Below are positions 27,006 to 36,527 of a DNA stretch of 42,306 bases, one piece after another; position 1 is the first letter of the stretch; each line of letters opens with the position of its first letter. The notes under the pieces are model-generated. The model made no database searches and was not told the DNA's origin. It was given only the letters and a program-made list of their open reading frames with translations. Position numbers and translations under genes: made by a program. Source of the stretch: Paracoccus saliphilus (GTDB taxonomy: Bacteria > Pseudomonadota > Alphaproteobacteria > Rhodobacterales > Rhodobacteraceae); assembly GCA_003255745.1 (NCBI GenBank), contig QKYL01000078.1, positions 1 to 42,306 of the forward strand, in the 5' to 3' direction.

Positions 27006-28009
27006 GGGCGCTTGCCCTTCTGCTGGTGCTGGCGGGGCCGGTCGCGGCCCAGCCCCTGCGCCTGGCCACCTGGGATCCCGGCCTGACGCGCGACGGGCCG
27101 GGGCTTCTGATGCGTGACATCGCCGCCCATGACCCGCAGGTCGTGGCCGCCGCCCGCGTCATCGCGGCCGCGCAACCGGATGCGATCCTGCTGACCGGCT
27201 TTGACTGGGACCTGGACGGACGCGCCCAGACCGGCTTTGCCGACCTGCTGGCCGAACTGGGCCACCCGATGCCGCACCGCTTCGCGGGTCCCGGCAATCG
27301 CGGTCTGCAGACAGGCCACGACCTTGACGGCGACGGCCAGGGTGGAGAGGCCAGCGACGCACAAGGTTTTGGCGACTTTACCGGGCAAAAGGGCTTGGCC
27401 CTGCTGTCGCGCCTGCCGCTTGGGCCGGTGACCGATCACAGCGCCACGCTGTGGCGCGACCTGCCGGGCCATCGCATGCCGGACCTGGATCATGCCGACA
27501 TCCGCCGCCTGTCGGGCAGCGCCCATTGGAACATCCAGCTGGAAACCCCGAACGGTCCGCTGCACCTGCTGGCCTTCGCTGCCACCCCTCCGGCCTTCGA
27601 ACCGCAGAACGTCGCCCGCAACCATGACGAGGCCGCCTTCTGGATGCACCACCTGCCCCAGGCACCCTTCGCCGTCATCGGCAACCTGAACGTGGACCCG
27701 GTGGATGGCGACGGAAATCCCGCCGCGCTGCGGGCCCTGCTGACGGTGACCCATGACCCCAAGCCCCGCGGCGCCTTCCAGCCGCCGCAGACCGGCCCCA
27801 ATGCGGACCAAAAGGGCGATCCGGCGCTGGACACGGTCGAATACGACCGTCCGCCAGGCAACCTGCGGCTGGACTATATCCTGCCCTCGCAGGACCTGCA
27901 GGTGACGGCATCGGGCGTCGTCTGGCCTGCGCCCGGCGACCCGCTGGCCAAGCCGGTGGCTGCGGCGTCGCATCGACGGCTGGTCTGGGTCGATCTAGAC
28001 CTGGAATGA
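26996..28009 (+). CDS. Secreted EEP-fold protein with degenerate catalytic motifs
   Basis: A 337-residue protein. TTG at 26996 gives a clean signal peptide ([19 protein letters not shown]). The rest resembles the endonuclease/exonuclease/phosphatase subfamily found as secreted proteins: [10 protein letters not shown] (strand 1), [13 protein letters not shown], then [30 protein letters not shown] (N230), LRLDYILPS and [10 protein letters not shown]. As I recall the family, these positions are TFN, LLNEFD, GDLN and S-D-H-type. Here the metal-binding Glu is Gly68, the Asp of GDxN is Asn230 and strand 1 has Asp27. It may be inactive or altered in chemistry. It overlaps leuD by 10 bases and the convergent bioA by 15. 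Confidence 0.75.
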   Translation: MDLRALALLLVLAGPVAAQPLRLATWDPGLTRDGPGLLMRDIAAHDPQVVAAARVIAAAQPDAILLTGFDWDLDGRAQTGFADLLAELGHPMPHRFAGPGNRGLQTGHDLDGDGQGGEASDAQGFGDFTGQKGLALLSRLPLGPVTDHSATLWRDLPGHRMPDLDHADIRRLSGSAHWNIQLETPNGPLHLLAFAATPPAFEPQNVARNHDEAAFWMHHLPQAPFAVIGNLNVDPVDGDGNPAALRALLTVTHDPKPRGAFQPPQTGPNADQKGDPALDTVEYDRPPGNLRLDYILPSQDLQVTASGVVWPAPGDPLAKPVAAASHRRLVWVDLDLE

Positions 28010-29230
28010 GGCGATGGCGCCCCAGGCCATGTCCAGGTCGGCCTCCGTCACCCCATAGGGCGGCAGCACATAGACGGTGTTCCCCAGCGGCCGCAGCAGC
28101 ACCCCTTGCTGCATCGAATGGGCGCGCATCCGGGGTCCGACCTCGGCCAGATAGCCCCCTTCGGGCACGACCAGGTCGATGGCGGCAATGGTTCCGCACT
28201 GGCGCGGCGCCGCAAAACGGCTGTCACCGGCCAATGCCGCCAGCCGCGCGGCCTGCAAGAGGGTCAGCCGGTGCAGCCGGTCCTGCATGGGGCTGGCCTG
28301 CCAAAGCCGCACCTGCGCCAGGGCCGCCGCACAGGCGATGGGATTCGCGGTATAGCTGCTGGAGTGAAAAAAGGTGCGCCGCCGGTCGGCGGACCGATGC
28401 GCCTCGAATATCCGCGCGCTGGCCAATGTCGCGGCCAGCGGCACGACGCCCCCGGTCAGCCCCTTGGAGGTGCAGAGGATATCGGGCGCGATCCCCGCAT
28501 GGTCGCAGGCCCACAAACGCCCCGTCCGGCCCCAGCCCGTCATCACCTCGTCCGCGATCAGCAGCACGTCGTGCCGGTCGCAGATGGCGCGCAACCCAGC
28601 CAGCACGGCGGGCGCATACATCCGCATGCCGCCCGCGCCCAGGACCAGCGGCTCCAGGATCAGCGCAGCCATCTGCCCGCCGGCCGCCAGCGCCTCGAAG
28701 GCCGCCAGCGTCGCCGCGCCGTCACCCTCGGGGAAGGGCAGCCGGTCCACCGCGAACATCAGCGGGTCATAGGCGGCGTTGAACACCCCCCGTTCGCCCA
28801 CGCTCATCGTGCCGATCGTGTCGCCGTGATAGCTGTCCTCGATCACCGCGATCCGGTGGCGGCCGTCACCTTCGTGCCGCCAATATCCAAGCGCCATCTT
28901 CAGCGCCACCTCGACCGCCGTCGATCCGCTGTCGCTGAAAAACACATGCTCCAGCCCGGCGGGCGCCAGTTGCACCAGCGCCTCCGCCAGCTCCTCGGCG
29001 GGGTCATGAGTCAGGCCAGCAAAGATCACCTGGTCCAGGTGCCCGGCCGTGCGGCGGATCGCCTCGACGATCTCGGGCTGGTTGTGGCCATGCGTCACCA
29101 CCCACCAGCTGCTGATCGCGTCCAGCAGCGGCCCGCGATCGGTGTGGATAAAGGCCCCTTCGCTGCTCAGCGCGCGCGGCGGCGCAGGCTCGGTCCCGTG
29201 CTGGAAAAAGGGATGCCAGACCGCGCTCAT
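27995..29230 (-). CDS. bioA: Adenosylmethionine-8-amino-7-oxononanoate aminotransferase
   Basis: A 411-residue PLP enzyme that uses S-adenosylmethionine to convert KAPA to DAPA in biotin synthesis. Class III aminotransferase motifs are SSWWVVTHGHNQPEIVEAI, VFFSDSGSTAVEVALKMA, LLIADEVMTGWGRTG and the PLP-lysine block CTSKGLTGG (K256). HSSSYTANPIACAAAL is typical of BioA. The start overlaps the bioD stop by 4 bases; the end overlaps the convergent EEP-fold gene. Confidence 0.97.
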   Translation of the reverse strand: MSAVWHPFFQHGTEPAPPRALSSEGAFIHTDRGPLLDAISSWWVVTHGHNQPEIVEAIRRTAGHLDQVIFAGLTHDPAEELAEALVQLAPAGLEHVFFSDSGSTAVEVALKMALGYWRHEGDGRHRIAVIEDSYHGDTIGTMSVGERGVFNAAYDPLMFAVDRLPFPEGDGAATLAAFEALAAGGQMAALILEPLVLGAGGMRMYAPAVLAGLRAICDRHDVLLIADEVMTGWGRTGRLWACDHAGIAPDILCTSKGLTGGVVPLAATLASARIFEAHRSADRRRTFFHSSSYTANPIACAAALAQVRLWQASPMQDRLHRLTLLQAARLAALAGDSRFAAPRQCGTIAAIDLVVPEGGYLAEVGPRMRAHSMQQGVLLRPLGNTVYVLPPYGVTEADLDMAWGAIASFQV

Positions 29231-29943
29231 GCGAAATCCGCCGCGTCAAAGTTCCGCGCCATCGCCTCGGCCAGTGCCGCACGGTCCAGTTCCGGCAGGA
29301 TCGGCAGACGGCCCAGCACCCGGACGCGGCCCAGTTGGCCGATGGTTGCCATGTTGTCATCGTTTTCGGGCCCGACAAAGGCCACGCCATGCACCGGCAC
29401 GTCCCGCGCCCGCAGGCTTTCCAGAGCCGTCAGGCTGTGGCTGATCGTGCCCAGCCCTGTCGAGGCGACCAGCACGACCGGGATCTGCCAGCGCGCGAAC
29501 AGGTCGGCGTACAGGACCTGCCGCGTCACCGGGACCAGAACGCCGCCCGCCCCTTCGATCACCAGCGGATCGGCATCGGGTGGCGTCAGCCCATCTGCGT
29601 CGATGGTGACGCCCTCCAGCTCGGCCGCACGATGCGGCGACAGCGGCTCGCGCAGCATCCAGGTCTCGGGGTGGCCGACGGCGCCAGACAGCCGCGCGAC
29701 CTCGGCCCTGTCGCTGCCGGGCTGCGCGTCGTCGGTTAACGATGCGGGCGTTGTCGGTGCACGTCCAGTGTACGCGCCGTGACTGCCCGGTGCCTCGCTT
29801 GTGCGGCCCGGATTGGGGACGTTCCCCGCCAGCCCGGACTGCACCGGCTTCCAATAGCTTGCCCCCATCAGCCCGCACAATCCGGCGGCGAAAACCGTCT
29901 TGCCGATATCGGTACCCGTTCCTGTGATCACAAATCGGGCCAT
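29227..29943 (-). CDS. bioD: Dethiobiotin synthetase with an inserted loop
   Basis: A 238-residue ATP-dependent enzyme that closes the ureido ring of dethiobiotin. The P-loop GTGTDIGKTVFAAGL is at the N-terminus, followed by YWKPVQSG, ILEGAGG-type block VIEGAGGVLVPV and GLGTISHSLTALE. Typical BioD has about 210-225 residues. Here residues about 39-77 form a Pro/Gly/Ser/Thr-rich stretch (NVPNPGRTSEAPG, then APTTPASLTDD) between the QSG motif and the region that normally continues with the Asp-rich helix. The catalytic parts look intact. It overlaps bioF by 16 bases and bioA by 4. Confidence 0.95.
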   Translation of the reverse strand: MARFVITGTGTDIGKTVFAAGLCGLMGASYWKPVQSGLAGNVPNPGRTSEAPGSHGAYTGRAPTTPASLTDDAQPGSDRAEVARLSGAVGHPETWMLREPLSPHRAAELEGVTIDADGLTPPDADPLVIEGAGGVLVPVTRQVLYADLFARWQIPVVLVASTGLGTISHSLTALESLRARDVPVHGVAFVGPENDDNMATIGQLGRVRVLGRLPILPELDRAALAEAMARNFDAADFA

Positions 29944-31073
29944 AGTTCCTCCAGCACCTCCGCCAGGCGGATCACCTCCGCCCGGGTGACATTCAGCGTC
30001 AGCGAGACCCGCAGCCGCGACGTCCCTTCCGGCACCGTCGGCGGACGAATGCCCCGCACGTCAAAGCCCCGCGCCTGCACCTGCGCGGCCAAGGCCATCG
30101 TTTCGGCATTGGGTCCGACGATCAGCGGCACGATCTGGCTGCCGCTCAACGGCACCTGCGGCAGGCGGGCCGCCATCTCGGCCCCGAAGGCCGCCACATG
30201 GCCCTGCAGCTCGGCGCGCCGCCACGGCTCGTCCCGCAAAATCGCCAGCGCCTCCCGTCCCACCGCCGCCATCAGGGGCGAGGGCGCGGTTGCGAAAATG
30301 AACGGTCGGCAACGGTTGATCATGAAGTCGATCAGGCACTTGGCGCCGCAGATCAGCGCCCCCGACCCGCCCAGGGCCTTGCCCAGCGTGTGCAGCGTCA
30401 GGACGTTGTCCCGCCCCTCCAGGTGATGGGCCAGGCCACGCCCTTGGGTCCCATAGACCCCGGTCGCATGCGCCTCGTCGACCAGTAGGAAACCGTGCCG
30501 ATCGGCCAGCGCCGCCAGCTCGTCCAGCGGCGCAATGTCGCCATCCATGCTGTAGAGGCTCTCAACCGCGATCCAGACCGCGCCGGTATTCCCCGCCTCG
30601 CGCCAGCGCGTGATCACATCCTCCGCATGTCCCACATCGCCATGCCGAAAGGTCTTCACGTCGGCCCGTCCGGCCCGCGCCCCCTCATGCGTGCTGGCAT
30701 GCGAAAGCGCATCCATCAGCAGCAGGTCGCCCCGCTGCGGCAGCGTTGTGATCACAGCAAAGTTCGCCACATAGCCGCCGCCGAACCCCAAGGCCGCGCC
30801 GACCCCAAAGAACCGCGCCGCCTCCTCCTCGAACGCCTCCTGCTCGTCCGTGTTCCCGCGCAGCAGACGCGACCCCGCCGCCCCCACCGGAACACCCCGC
30901 GCCAGCGCATCGGCGGCAGCCGCGACCAGCCGCGGCGACTGCGCCAAGCCGATATAATCGTTGGATGAAAAGTCCAGACCATGACGCGGCGCAAGACGCC
31001 TCAGCCGGCTTTCGGCCGCCAGCCCGTCCAGGTTCTGCCGATACTTTTCCAAACGGTCCAAGGCGACCTGCAC
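29928..31073 (-). CDS. bioF: 8-Amino-7-oxononanoate synthase
   Basis: A 381-residue PLP enzyme that condenses pimeloyl-thioester with L-alanine to KAPA. Motifs include LDFSSNDYIGLAQSP, GSRLLRGNT, DALSHASTHEGAR, LVDEAHATGVYG and the PLP-lysine site LHTLGKALGGSGAL (K232). The start is probably GTG at 31073, directly preceded by AAGAGG; the spacing is unusually short, so a TTG 12 bases on is possible. Part of this upstream sequence belongs to an extragenic repeat. It lies between bioB and bioD in the biotin cluster. Confidence 0.97.
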   Translation of the reverse strand: MQVALDRLEKYRQNLDGLAAESRLRRLAPRHGLDFSSNDYIGLAQSPRLVAAAADALARGVPVGAAGSRLLRGNTDEQEAFEEEAARFFGVGAALGFGGGYVANFAVITTLPQRGDLLLMDALSHASTHEGARAGRADVKTFRHGDVGHAEDVITRWREAGNTGAVWIAVESLYSMDGDIAPLDELAALADRHGFLLVDEAHATGVYGTQGRGLAHHLEGRDNVLTLHTLGKALGGSGALICGAKCLIDFMINRCRPFIFATAPSPLMAAVGREALAILRDEPWRRAELQGHVAAFGAEMAARLPQVPLSGSQIVPLIVGPNAETMALAAQVQARGFDVRGIRPPTVPEGTSRLRVSLTLNVTRAEVIRLAEVLEELWPDL

Positions 31074-31120
31074 CCTCTTCTTTGTCGAGATACTCTGGGG
31101 TCTGGGGGTGAGACCCCCAA
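31074..31120 (-). repeat. Extragenic hairpin repeat, copy 2 (bioB-bioF gap)
   Basis: On the minus strand TGGGGGT-ctc-ACCCCCA (31119 to 31103) is followed by GACCCCAGAGTATCTCGAC and an AAAGAAGAGG tail that ends at the bioF start. Layout matches copy 1 at 6272-6321. It fills almost the whole bioB-bioF gap and may both stabilise the upstream message and supply the bioF ribosome-binding site. Confidence 0.5.
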
Positions 31121-31125
31121 AACTT

Positions 31126-32163
31126 TCAGCGCAGGATCGGGATCGCCGGATCGTGCTGCACCCGTTCGACCGAGGGTTCAGGCATATGCTCGTGCACCTG
31201 CATCGGCTGCAATCCCAGCTTGGCGAACAGCCGCATGTCGGCCTCCTCCTCCGGGTTGTCCTTAGTCAGCAGCGTGTCGCCCACGAAGATCGAGTTCGCG
31301 CCAGCGAAGAAACACATCGCCTGCATTTCGTCCGACATTGCCGTGCGGCCGGCCGACAGGCGCACATGGCATTTCGGCATCATGATCCGGGCAGTGGCGA
31401 TGGTGCGCACGAAATCGATCGGATCGACCGGCGCGGCATCCTCCAGCGGCGTGCCTTCGACCGGGATCAACATGTTGATCGGCACGCTGTCGGGCGGCTC
31501 GGGCAGGTTGGCCAGCGTCACCAGCATGTCCACCCGGTCCTGCTGCCCCTCGCCCAAGCCCAGAATGCCGCCCGAACAAACCTTGATCCCGCTCTTGCGC
31601 ACGTTTTCAAGCGTCTCCAGCCGGTCGGCAAAGCTGCGCGTCGTGATCACCTTGCCATAATGGGATTCGGAGGTGTCGATGTTGTGGTTGTAGTAATCCA
31701 GACCGGCTTCCGCCAACTGCCGCGACTGCTGCGGGTCCAGCATCCCCAAGGTCATGCAGGTCTCCATGCCCAAGGCTTTCACGCCCTCGATCATGGCGAT
31801 GATCTGCGGCATGTCGCGTTCTTTTGGGCTGCGCCAGGCGGCGCCCATGCAGTAGCGCGTCGCCCCCGCGTCGCGGGCGCGCCGGGCCTCGGCCAGAACC
31901 CGCTGGACCTCCATCAGCTTCGAAGCCGACAGGCCCGAGTCGTGGCGGGCCGACTGGCTGCAATAGGAACAGTCCTCCGGGCAGCCGCCGGTCTTGATCG
32001 ACAGAAGGCGGCTCATCTGCACACGGTTCGGGTCGAAATGGCGGCGATGGACGGTCTGGGCCTGGAACAGCAGGTCCATCAGCGGCTGGTCGAAGATGCG
32101 CCGCGCCTCGGCCGCGGTCCAGATCTCGCGGTGCTGGTCGGTGTTCGGATCGCTGTGCAGCAT
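31126..32163 (-). CDS. bioB: Biotin synthase
   Basis: A 345-residue radical SAM enzyme that inserts sulfur into dethiobiotin. The radical cluster motif is [10 protein letters not shown], following [41 protein letters not shown] and [14 protein letters not shown] are characteristic; SAGRTAM holds the arginine that ligates the 2Fe-2S cluster. ATG 32163 follows GAGGGGGAG and begins just before the conserved region; an earlier in-frame ATG would add 18 unlike residues. It is separated from the flagellar operon by 74 bases on the same strand. bioC, bioH and bioZ are not seen here. Confidence 0.97.
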   Translation of the reverse strand: MLHSDPNTDQHREIWTAAEARRIFDQPLMDLLFQAQTVHRRHFDPNRVQMSRLLSIKTGGCPEDCSYCSQSARHDSGLSASKLMEVQRVLAEARRARDAGATRYCMGAAWRSPKERDMPQIIAMIEGVKALGMETCMTLGMLDPQQSRQLAEAGLDYYNHNIDTSESHYGKVITTRSFADRLETLENVRKSGIKVCSGGILGLGEGQQDRVDMLVTLANLPEPPDSVPINMLIPVEGTPLEDAAPVDPIDFVRTIATARIMMPKCHVRLSAGRTAMSDEMQAMCFFAGANSIFVGDTLLTKDNPEEEADMRLFAKLGLQPMQVHEHMPEPSVERVQHDPAIPILR

Positions 32164-32237
32164 GGCTCCCCCTCGGCATGTTGCCCGTCCGTAGCATTCC
32201 GCGAAAGCCCTGTCCAATCCTGCGCCGGGGCGGCTGC

Positions 32238-32609
32238 TTAGAACCGCTCCTGCCGGCGGCGCTGTTCCTCGTCCTGCCCCAGGCCCAAAAGCACCTCGGC
32301 ACGGCCGAACTCGCGCGCGGCCTGCCGGCGGGCGATCTCGAAGCCCGGCAGGATGCGCTGCAGCTGGCTGTCGGCATGGCGCAGTTCGCGCGCGGCGCGC
32401 CCGGCCTGGGCATTGGCCACCCGCGCCTCGGCCAAGGTCAGGGGGGCCAGGCTGTCATAGCTCTGCGCCAGCGATACTTGCAGGGCCTCCACCCGCTGGC
32501 GCGCCGCGGTGACATGGGCATTGTAGGCCGCAAAGGTCTTCAGCTGCCGCTCCGCCTTCAGCCGCGCGATCCGCTCCAGCTGCGCAAGCTGTTTCGCCTT
32601 GTCTACCAT
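32238..32609 (-). CDS. FliJ-like coiled-coil protein at the end of the flagellar operon
   Basis: A 123-residue, almost wholly helical protein ([18 protein letters not shown], then [16 protein letters not shown]), rich in A, R, Q and L with no signal peptide or membrane segment. Size and coiled-coil nature suit FliJ, the export chaperone and ATPase stalk, and the 7-base overlap with flhB puts it in the flagellar export operon. The sequence itself is too generic to prove FliJ, and fliI, its usual neighbour, is absent. Confidence 0.65.
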   Translation of the reverse strand: MVDKAKQLAQLERIARLKAERQLKTFAAYNAHVTAARQRVEALQVSLAQSYDSLAPLTLAEARVANAQAGRAARELRHADSQLQRILPGFEIARRQAAREFGRAEVLLGLGQDEEQRRRQERF

Positions 32610-33661
32610 CCTGTCCTTGCTTTCTGACGCATCGTTTCGGCAAAGCGGATCGCCGCCGCCACGGCCGCGAAATGTTCGCGGGCGATCTCGTCACCGACCT
32701 TGACGGCCGCGTGAATGGAACGGGCGCAGGGCGGATCCGACCAAATCGGAACGCCTGCCTCGGTTGCCTTGGCGCGGATGCGGGCGGCGACATCGTCTGT
32801 TCCCTTGGCCACGCAGACCGGCGCCCGCCCCGAGCCGCGCTTCCATTGCAGCGCGACCGCATAATGCGTCGGGTTCACGATCACCACATCCGCCCCGCCC
32901 ACGTCGGCCAGCATCTGCTTCATGACCACGTCCACCGCACGCTGGCGACGGGCGGCCTTCATATGAGGATCGCCCTCGGAATCCTTGAACTCGTCCTGCA
33001 TCTCCTGGCGGCTCATCCGGTTCTTGCGGCGGTGGTCGAACCACTTCCACAGGATGTCCGGCAGGGTGAACAGGACCGACACCGCCAGTCCCAGAACCAG
33101 CACCTGCCCCAGGATCGCGCCCAAGGCTGTCGTCCACCGCTCACCGCCCATGGCCGAGGCTGCGATCCGGTCCAGAAGCCGCATGAACAGGAACCAGCCG
33201 CCGAAGCAGACCAGCACCGACTTGCCGACCGAGATGGCAAAGCTGACCAGCCCGTCCGACCCGAACTTCTGGGCAGCGTTCTTCAGCGGATTGATGCGCT
33301 TGATGTCCGGGGCCAGCTTTTGCGGCGACAGGATCAGGCTGCGCGTGGCGACCATGCCCAGAAGGATCGCCACGATCAGCAGCGTGGCCAGCGCAAGTGT
33401 CGCGATCCCCGCATGAGCCGCAAGATCCAAGGCGAGGTGCGAAGGGTCTGCGGGCCAATCCTCGGCCCCCATCACCCGCGTCGCCATGGCCAGCCACTGG
33501 CGGACAGCGAAACCTGCCGCCACGGCAAAGGCCAGCACCGCCCCCAGATACATCATCGCGCCGTTCAATTCGGTCGAGCGGGGGATGTCGCCCTTTTCCC
33601 GCGCCCGTTGCAGCTTCTGCTCGGACGCGTCGAACTGCTTGTCGTCCTGATCCTCGCTCAT
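32603..33661 (-). CDS. flhB: Flagellar export switch protein FlhB
   Basis: A 352-residue inner-membrane component of the flagellar type III secretion gate that controls the change from rod/hook to filament substrates. It starts with EDQDDKQFDASEQKLQRARE, then four transmembrane helices and a cytoplasmic domain. Within this domain VVIVNPTHYAVALQW carries the autocleavage site between N263 and P264. RMSRQEMQDEFKDSEGDPHMK is the typical linker. It lies 11 bases downstream of fliR. Confidence 0.97.
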   Translation of the reverse strand: MSEDQDDKQFDASEQKLQRAREKGDIPRSTELNGAMMYLGAVLAFAVAAGFAVRQWLAMATRVMGAEDWPADPSHLALDLAAHAGIATLALATLLIVAILLGMVATRSLILSPQKLAPDIKRINPLKNAAQKFGSDGLVSFAISVGKSVLVCFGGWFLFMRLLDRIAASAMGGERWTTALGAILGQVLVLGLAVSVLFTLPDILWKWFDHRRKNRMSRQEMQDEFKDSEGDPHMKAARRQRAVDVVMKQMLADVGGADVVIVNPTHYAVALQWKRGSGRAPVCVAKGTDDVAARIRAKATEAGVPIWSDPPCARSIHAAVKVGDEIAREHFAAVAAAIRFAETMRQKARTGW

Positions 33662-33672
33662 CGTGTTTTCCT

Positions 33673-34431
33673 TCAGGGAAATGCGGGCAGCATGAAGCCC
33701 AGGACCGCGTCGGCCCAGATGCCGACCAGCATGGGCGCCAAGACCGCAAGCCCGGCCAAGGCCAGGAATACCGATGCCGGGGCCCCAATGAAGACCACCG
33801 GCAGGGCGGGCATCACGCGGTTGATGACCCCCGACAGCGCCTGATAAAGAAATCCGCCCAAGGTGAAGGGCGCGGCCAGCATCATCGCCAGCAGAAAGCT
33901 GTCACGAACGACCGCCACGACCCCCCAGGCCAAGGCTTCAACCGGTGGCAGCGTAGCCGGCGGCCACAGGCGCAGGCTGTCGGCCAGCAGCTCGACCAGC
34001 ATCATTGGCAGGCCCATGGCCATCAGCAGGGCAATGCCAGCAAGGTGCAGCATGTTTCCCACCGGGTGAGGCGCGGCCTCGTTCTGGATGCCCATCATCT
34101 GCGACAGCGATGCCGTGGCCGCGATCGCGGTCGTGGCGATGTCGATCGCCAAGGCCAGAAGCCGCAGCAGAGCCCCGGTCGTGAAGCCCAAAAGCATCTC
34201 CGGCACGATCTCGGCCAGAATGCCAATGGGCTGGTCCGGCATCACGCGCAGGGGGACGCCAGCAGCCAGCAGCGGGGACAGCGCCAAGGCAATGGCGATC
34301 TTGACCCGGGCCGGGATGACCCGTTCCCCCAGACCCGGGAGGATCAGCACGCAGGCCTGGATGCGCAGGTAGACCAGCACCAGGGACCAGTCCAGACCCG
34401 GAAAGATCGCCTGAAGCTGGCCCCACATCAT
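33673..34431 (-). CDS. fliR: Flagellar export protein FliR
   Basis: A 252-residue polytopic protein of the export gate core (FliP5-FliQ4-FliR1). It is hydrophobic throughout, with LRIQACVLILPGLGERVIPARVKI near the N-terminus, the P-x-R-x-(K)-I signature region of FliR/YscT/SpaR, and GALLRLLALAIDIATTAIAA. It overlaps flhA by 4 bases upstream; flhB follows. Confidence 0.95.
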   Translation of the reverse strand: MMWGQLQAIFPGLDWSLVLVYLRIQACVLILPGLGERVIPARVKIAIALALSPLLAAGVPLRVMPDQPIGILAEIVPEMLLGFTTGALLRLLALAIDIATTAIAATASLSQMMGIQNEAAPHPVGNMLHLAGIALLMAMGLPMMLVELLADSLRLWPPATLPPVEALAWGVVAVVRDSFLLAMMLAAPFTLGGFLYQALSGVINRVMPALPVVFIGAPASVFLALAGLAVLAPMLVGIWADAVLGFMLPAFP

Positions 34432-36527
34432 GCCGCCTCGATGGTTCCCAAAAGGCGCAACTCGGCCTCCGGGTCCACCTCTTCAAGGCCCAGGACGGGC
34501 ACTGCCATTCCGTTGGCCCCCAACACTGCCCGGATCATGCGGCGGCGATGATCGGGCGCCACGATGACGGTCCTTGGCACGGGATCGGCCAAGGACAGCG
34601 CCTTGCGCACGGCTTCCAGCAACTTCTTGGACAGCCCTGGCGTCATCGCCCCGCCTCCTGCGCGTCCTGTCTCGCCGTCGGCGCGGACAAATTCCGCCTC
34701 CCAAGCTGGATGCAGCTGCAGGGCGGCGACGCGACCCGCCTCGTCCGCGTACTGCTGGGTAATCTGGCCCCGCAGCCGCTTTCGCACCAGTTCATAGATC
34801 GTCTCGGCCGACTCGACATGCCGGAACTCGCAGATGGCATCAACGATCAGCGGCAGGTTCCGGATCGAGATCCGCTCCTCCAAAAGCGCGCGCAAAATGG
34901 CCAGCAGCGTTTCGGGCGTGACCTTGTCCGGGATCATGCTGTCGAAATATTTGCGATAGCGTTCGGCACGGGTGCTGTCGGAAAGGGTTTTCAGCTCCTC
35001 GATCTGGCGCTGCATTGCGCCCAAGGTCAGCAGCGTCGGAAGGTTGGCCTTGACCACTTCCATCAGGTGCGTCGACAGAACCTCCATCGGCGTCACCACC
35101 GTGGCGCCCATGGTGGCCGCCTCTTCCTGGTCCGCAGGCTGGATCCAACGGGCAGGGCTGGCATAGACGGGCTCGCGCACGCTGATGCCACGCAGTTCCG
35201 CCAGCAGCGCATCGGGCGCAAGCGCCAGGATCTGGCCCGGATGCAAGCTGCCGCGTCCGCGCACGACGCCCTGGATGCGGATCTGATAGTCGCCGGGCGG
35301 CAGGTCGTCGGTGTCGGTGATGCGCACATCCGGCAGGACCAGCCCAAAGCTGCGCGCAATGTGGATGCGCAGGTTGTTGACCCGGCTGCCCAGGCCGCGG
35401 GCCTGGTCCAGCGCGATCAGGATCAGGTCGGCCCCGATCTCGACGCTGATGTCGTCCGTGTCCAGCACGTCTCCCATGCGGGCGGCGGGTCGTGCGGCAG
35501 CCTCGTCCGCGGCAAGTTCGGGCAGCGCGTCGGCGGCTTGCCGCGCCCGCCGGGCAATCTGCCAGGCGATGACCAGCATTGCCGACGCGATGCCTAGGAA
35601 CAGCATCCGCGGCATTCCAGGCACGAACGAGATCACGATCATCGCGCCGCCTACCATGGCGGCGGGCTGCCAGCTGCGGGTAAACTCCGCGGACAGCAGA
35701 TCCGCGGTCGTATCCGTCGCACCGCCCCGCGACAGCAGCAGTGCCGCCGCCATCGAGGTGATCAGCGCAGGGATCTGGCTGACCAGCCCGTCGCCGATGG
35801 TCAGGTGCGAATAGGTGTCCGCGGCCTCGGCCAGCGGCATGCCGTGAACGGTGATGCCCACGGCCAGTCCGACGCACAGGTTGATCAACGTGATGACGAT
35901 GCCCGCCACCGCGTCACCCTTGACGAACTTCGACGCGCCATCCAGCGATCCGAAAAAGCTAATCTCGCGGCTTTCCTGAAGCCTGCGTCGCTTGGCCTCG
36001 TGATGGTCGATGGCGCCGGCGTTCAGGTCGCCGTCGATGGCCAGCTGCTTGCCGGGCAGCGAATCCAGCGCAAAGCGCGCCGCCACCTCGGCCATCCGCC
36101 CCGAGCCCTTGGTGATCACCATGAAGTTGACCACCGAGATCACTGCAAAGACCGTGATGCCGACCAGGATCGAGCCCCCCGCGATAAAGTCAGCAAATCC
36201 GTTGATCACGTGCCCGGCGGCCTCTTTGCCGTTCTGCCCCTCGGTCAGGATCAGCCGGGTCGAGGACACGTTCAGCGACAGCCGGATCACCAAACTGACC
36301 AGCAGCAGCACCGGAAAGGCCTGAAAATCGGTCGGCTTGTCCACCAGGGATGCCATTACAAGAACCAGCGTCGCCATTGCGATCGATATCGCAATTCCGA
36401 AATCCAGCACGCCGGCGGGCAGCGGTATGACCAGCGAGATCACCACCAGCACCAGCCCACCAGTCACGAACAGCGGGGCGTCCAGATACTTGTGCGCCTT
36501 TCGCGCGGGGCCGGCGACTGGGGTCAT
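34428..36527 (-). CDS. flhA: Flagellar export protein FlhA
   Basis: A 699-residue export-gate protein that forms the nonameric ring docking chaperone-substrate complexes. The N-terminal half has eight transmembrane segments with KPTDFQAFPVLLLVSLVIRL, RLILTEGQNGKEAAG and the conserved cytoplasmic loop RFALDSLPGKQLAIDGDLNAG. The C-terminal soluble half includes ELRGISVREPVY, ATMGATVVTPMEVLSTHL and LGLEEV near the end. Length is standard. It overlaps both neighbours by 4 bases. Confidence 0.98.
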   Translation of the reverse strand: MTPVAGPARKAHKYLDAPLFVTGGLVLVVISLVIPLPAGVLDFGIAISIAMATLVLVMASLVDKPTDFQAFPVLLLVSLVIRLSLNVSSTRLILTEGQNGKEAAGHVINGFADFIAGGSILVGITVFAVISVVNFMVITKGSGRMAEVAARFALDSLPGKQLAIDGDLNAGAIDHHEAKRRRLQESREISFFGSLDGASKFVKGDAVAGIVITLINLCVGLAVGITVHGMPLAEAADTYSHLTIGDGLVSQIPALITSMAAALLLSRGGATDTTADLLSAEFTRSWQPAAMVGGAMIVISFVPGMPRMLFLGIASAMLVIAWQIARRARQAADALPELAADEAAARPAARMGDVLDTDDISVEIGADLILIALDQARGLGSRVNNLRIHIARSFGLVLPDVRITDTDDLPPGDYQIRIQGVVRGRGSLHPGQILALAPDALLAELRGISVREPVYASPARWIQPADQEEAATMGATVVTPMEVLSTHLMEVVKANLPTLLTLGAMQRQIEELKTLSDSTRAERYRKYFDSMIPDKVTPETLLAILRALLEERISIRNLPLIVDAICEFRHVESAETIYELVRKRLRGQITQQYADEAGRVAALQLHPAWEAEFVRADGETGRAGGGAMTPGLSKKLLEAVRKALSLADPVPRTVIVAPDHRRRMIRAVLGANGMAVPVLGLEEVDPEAELRLLGTIEAA

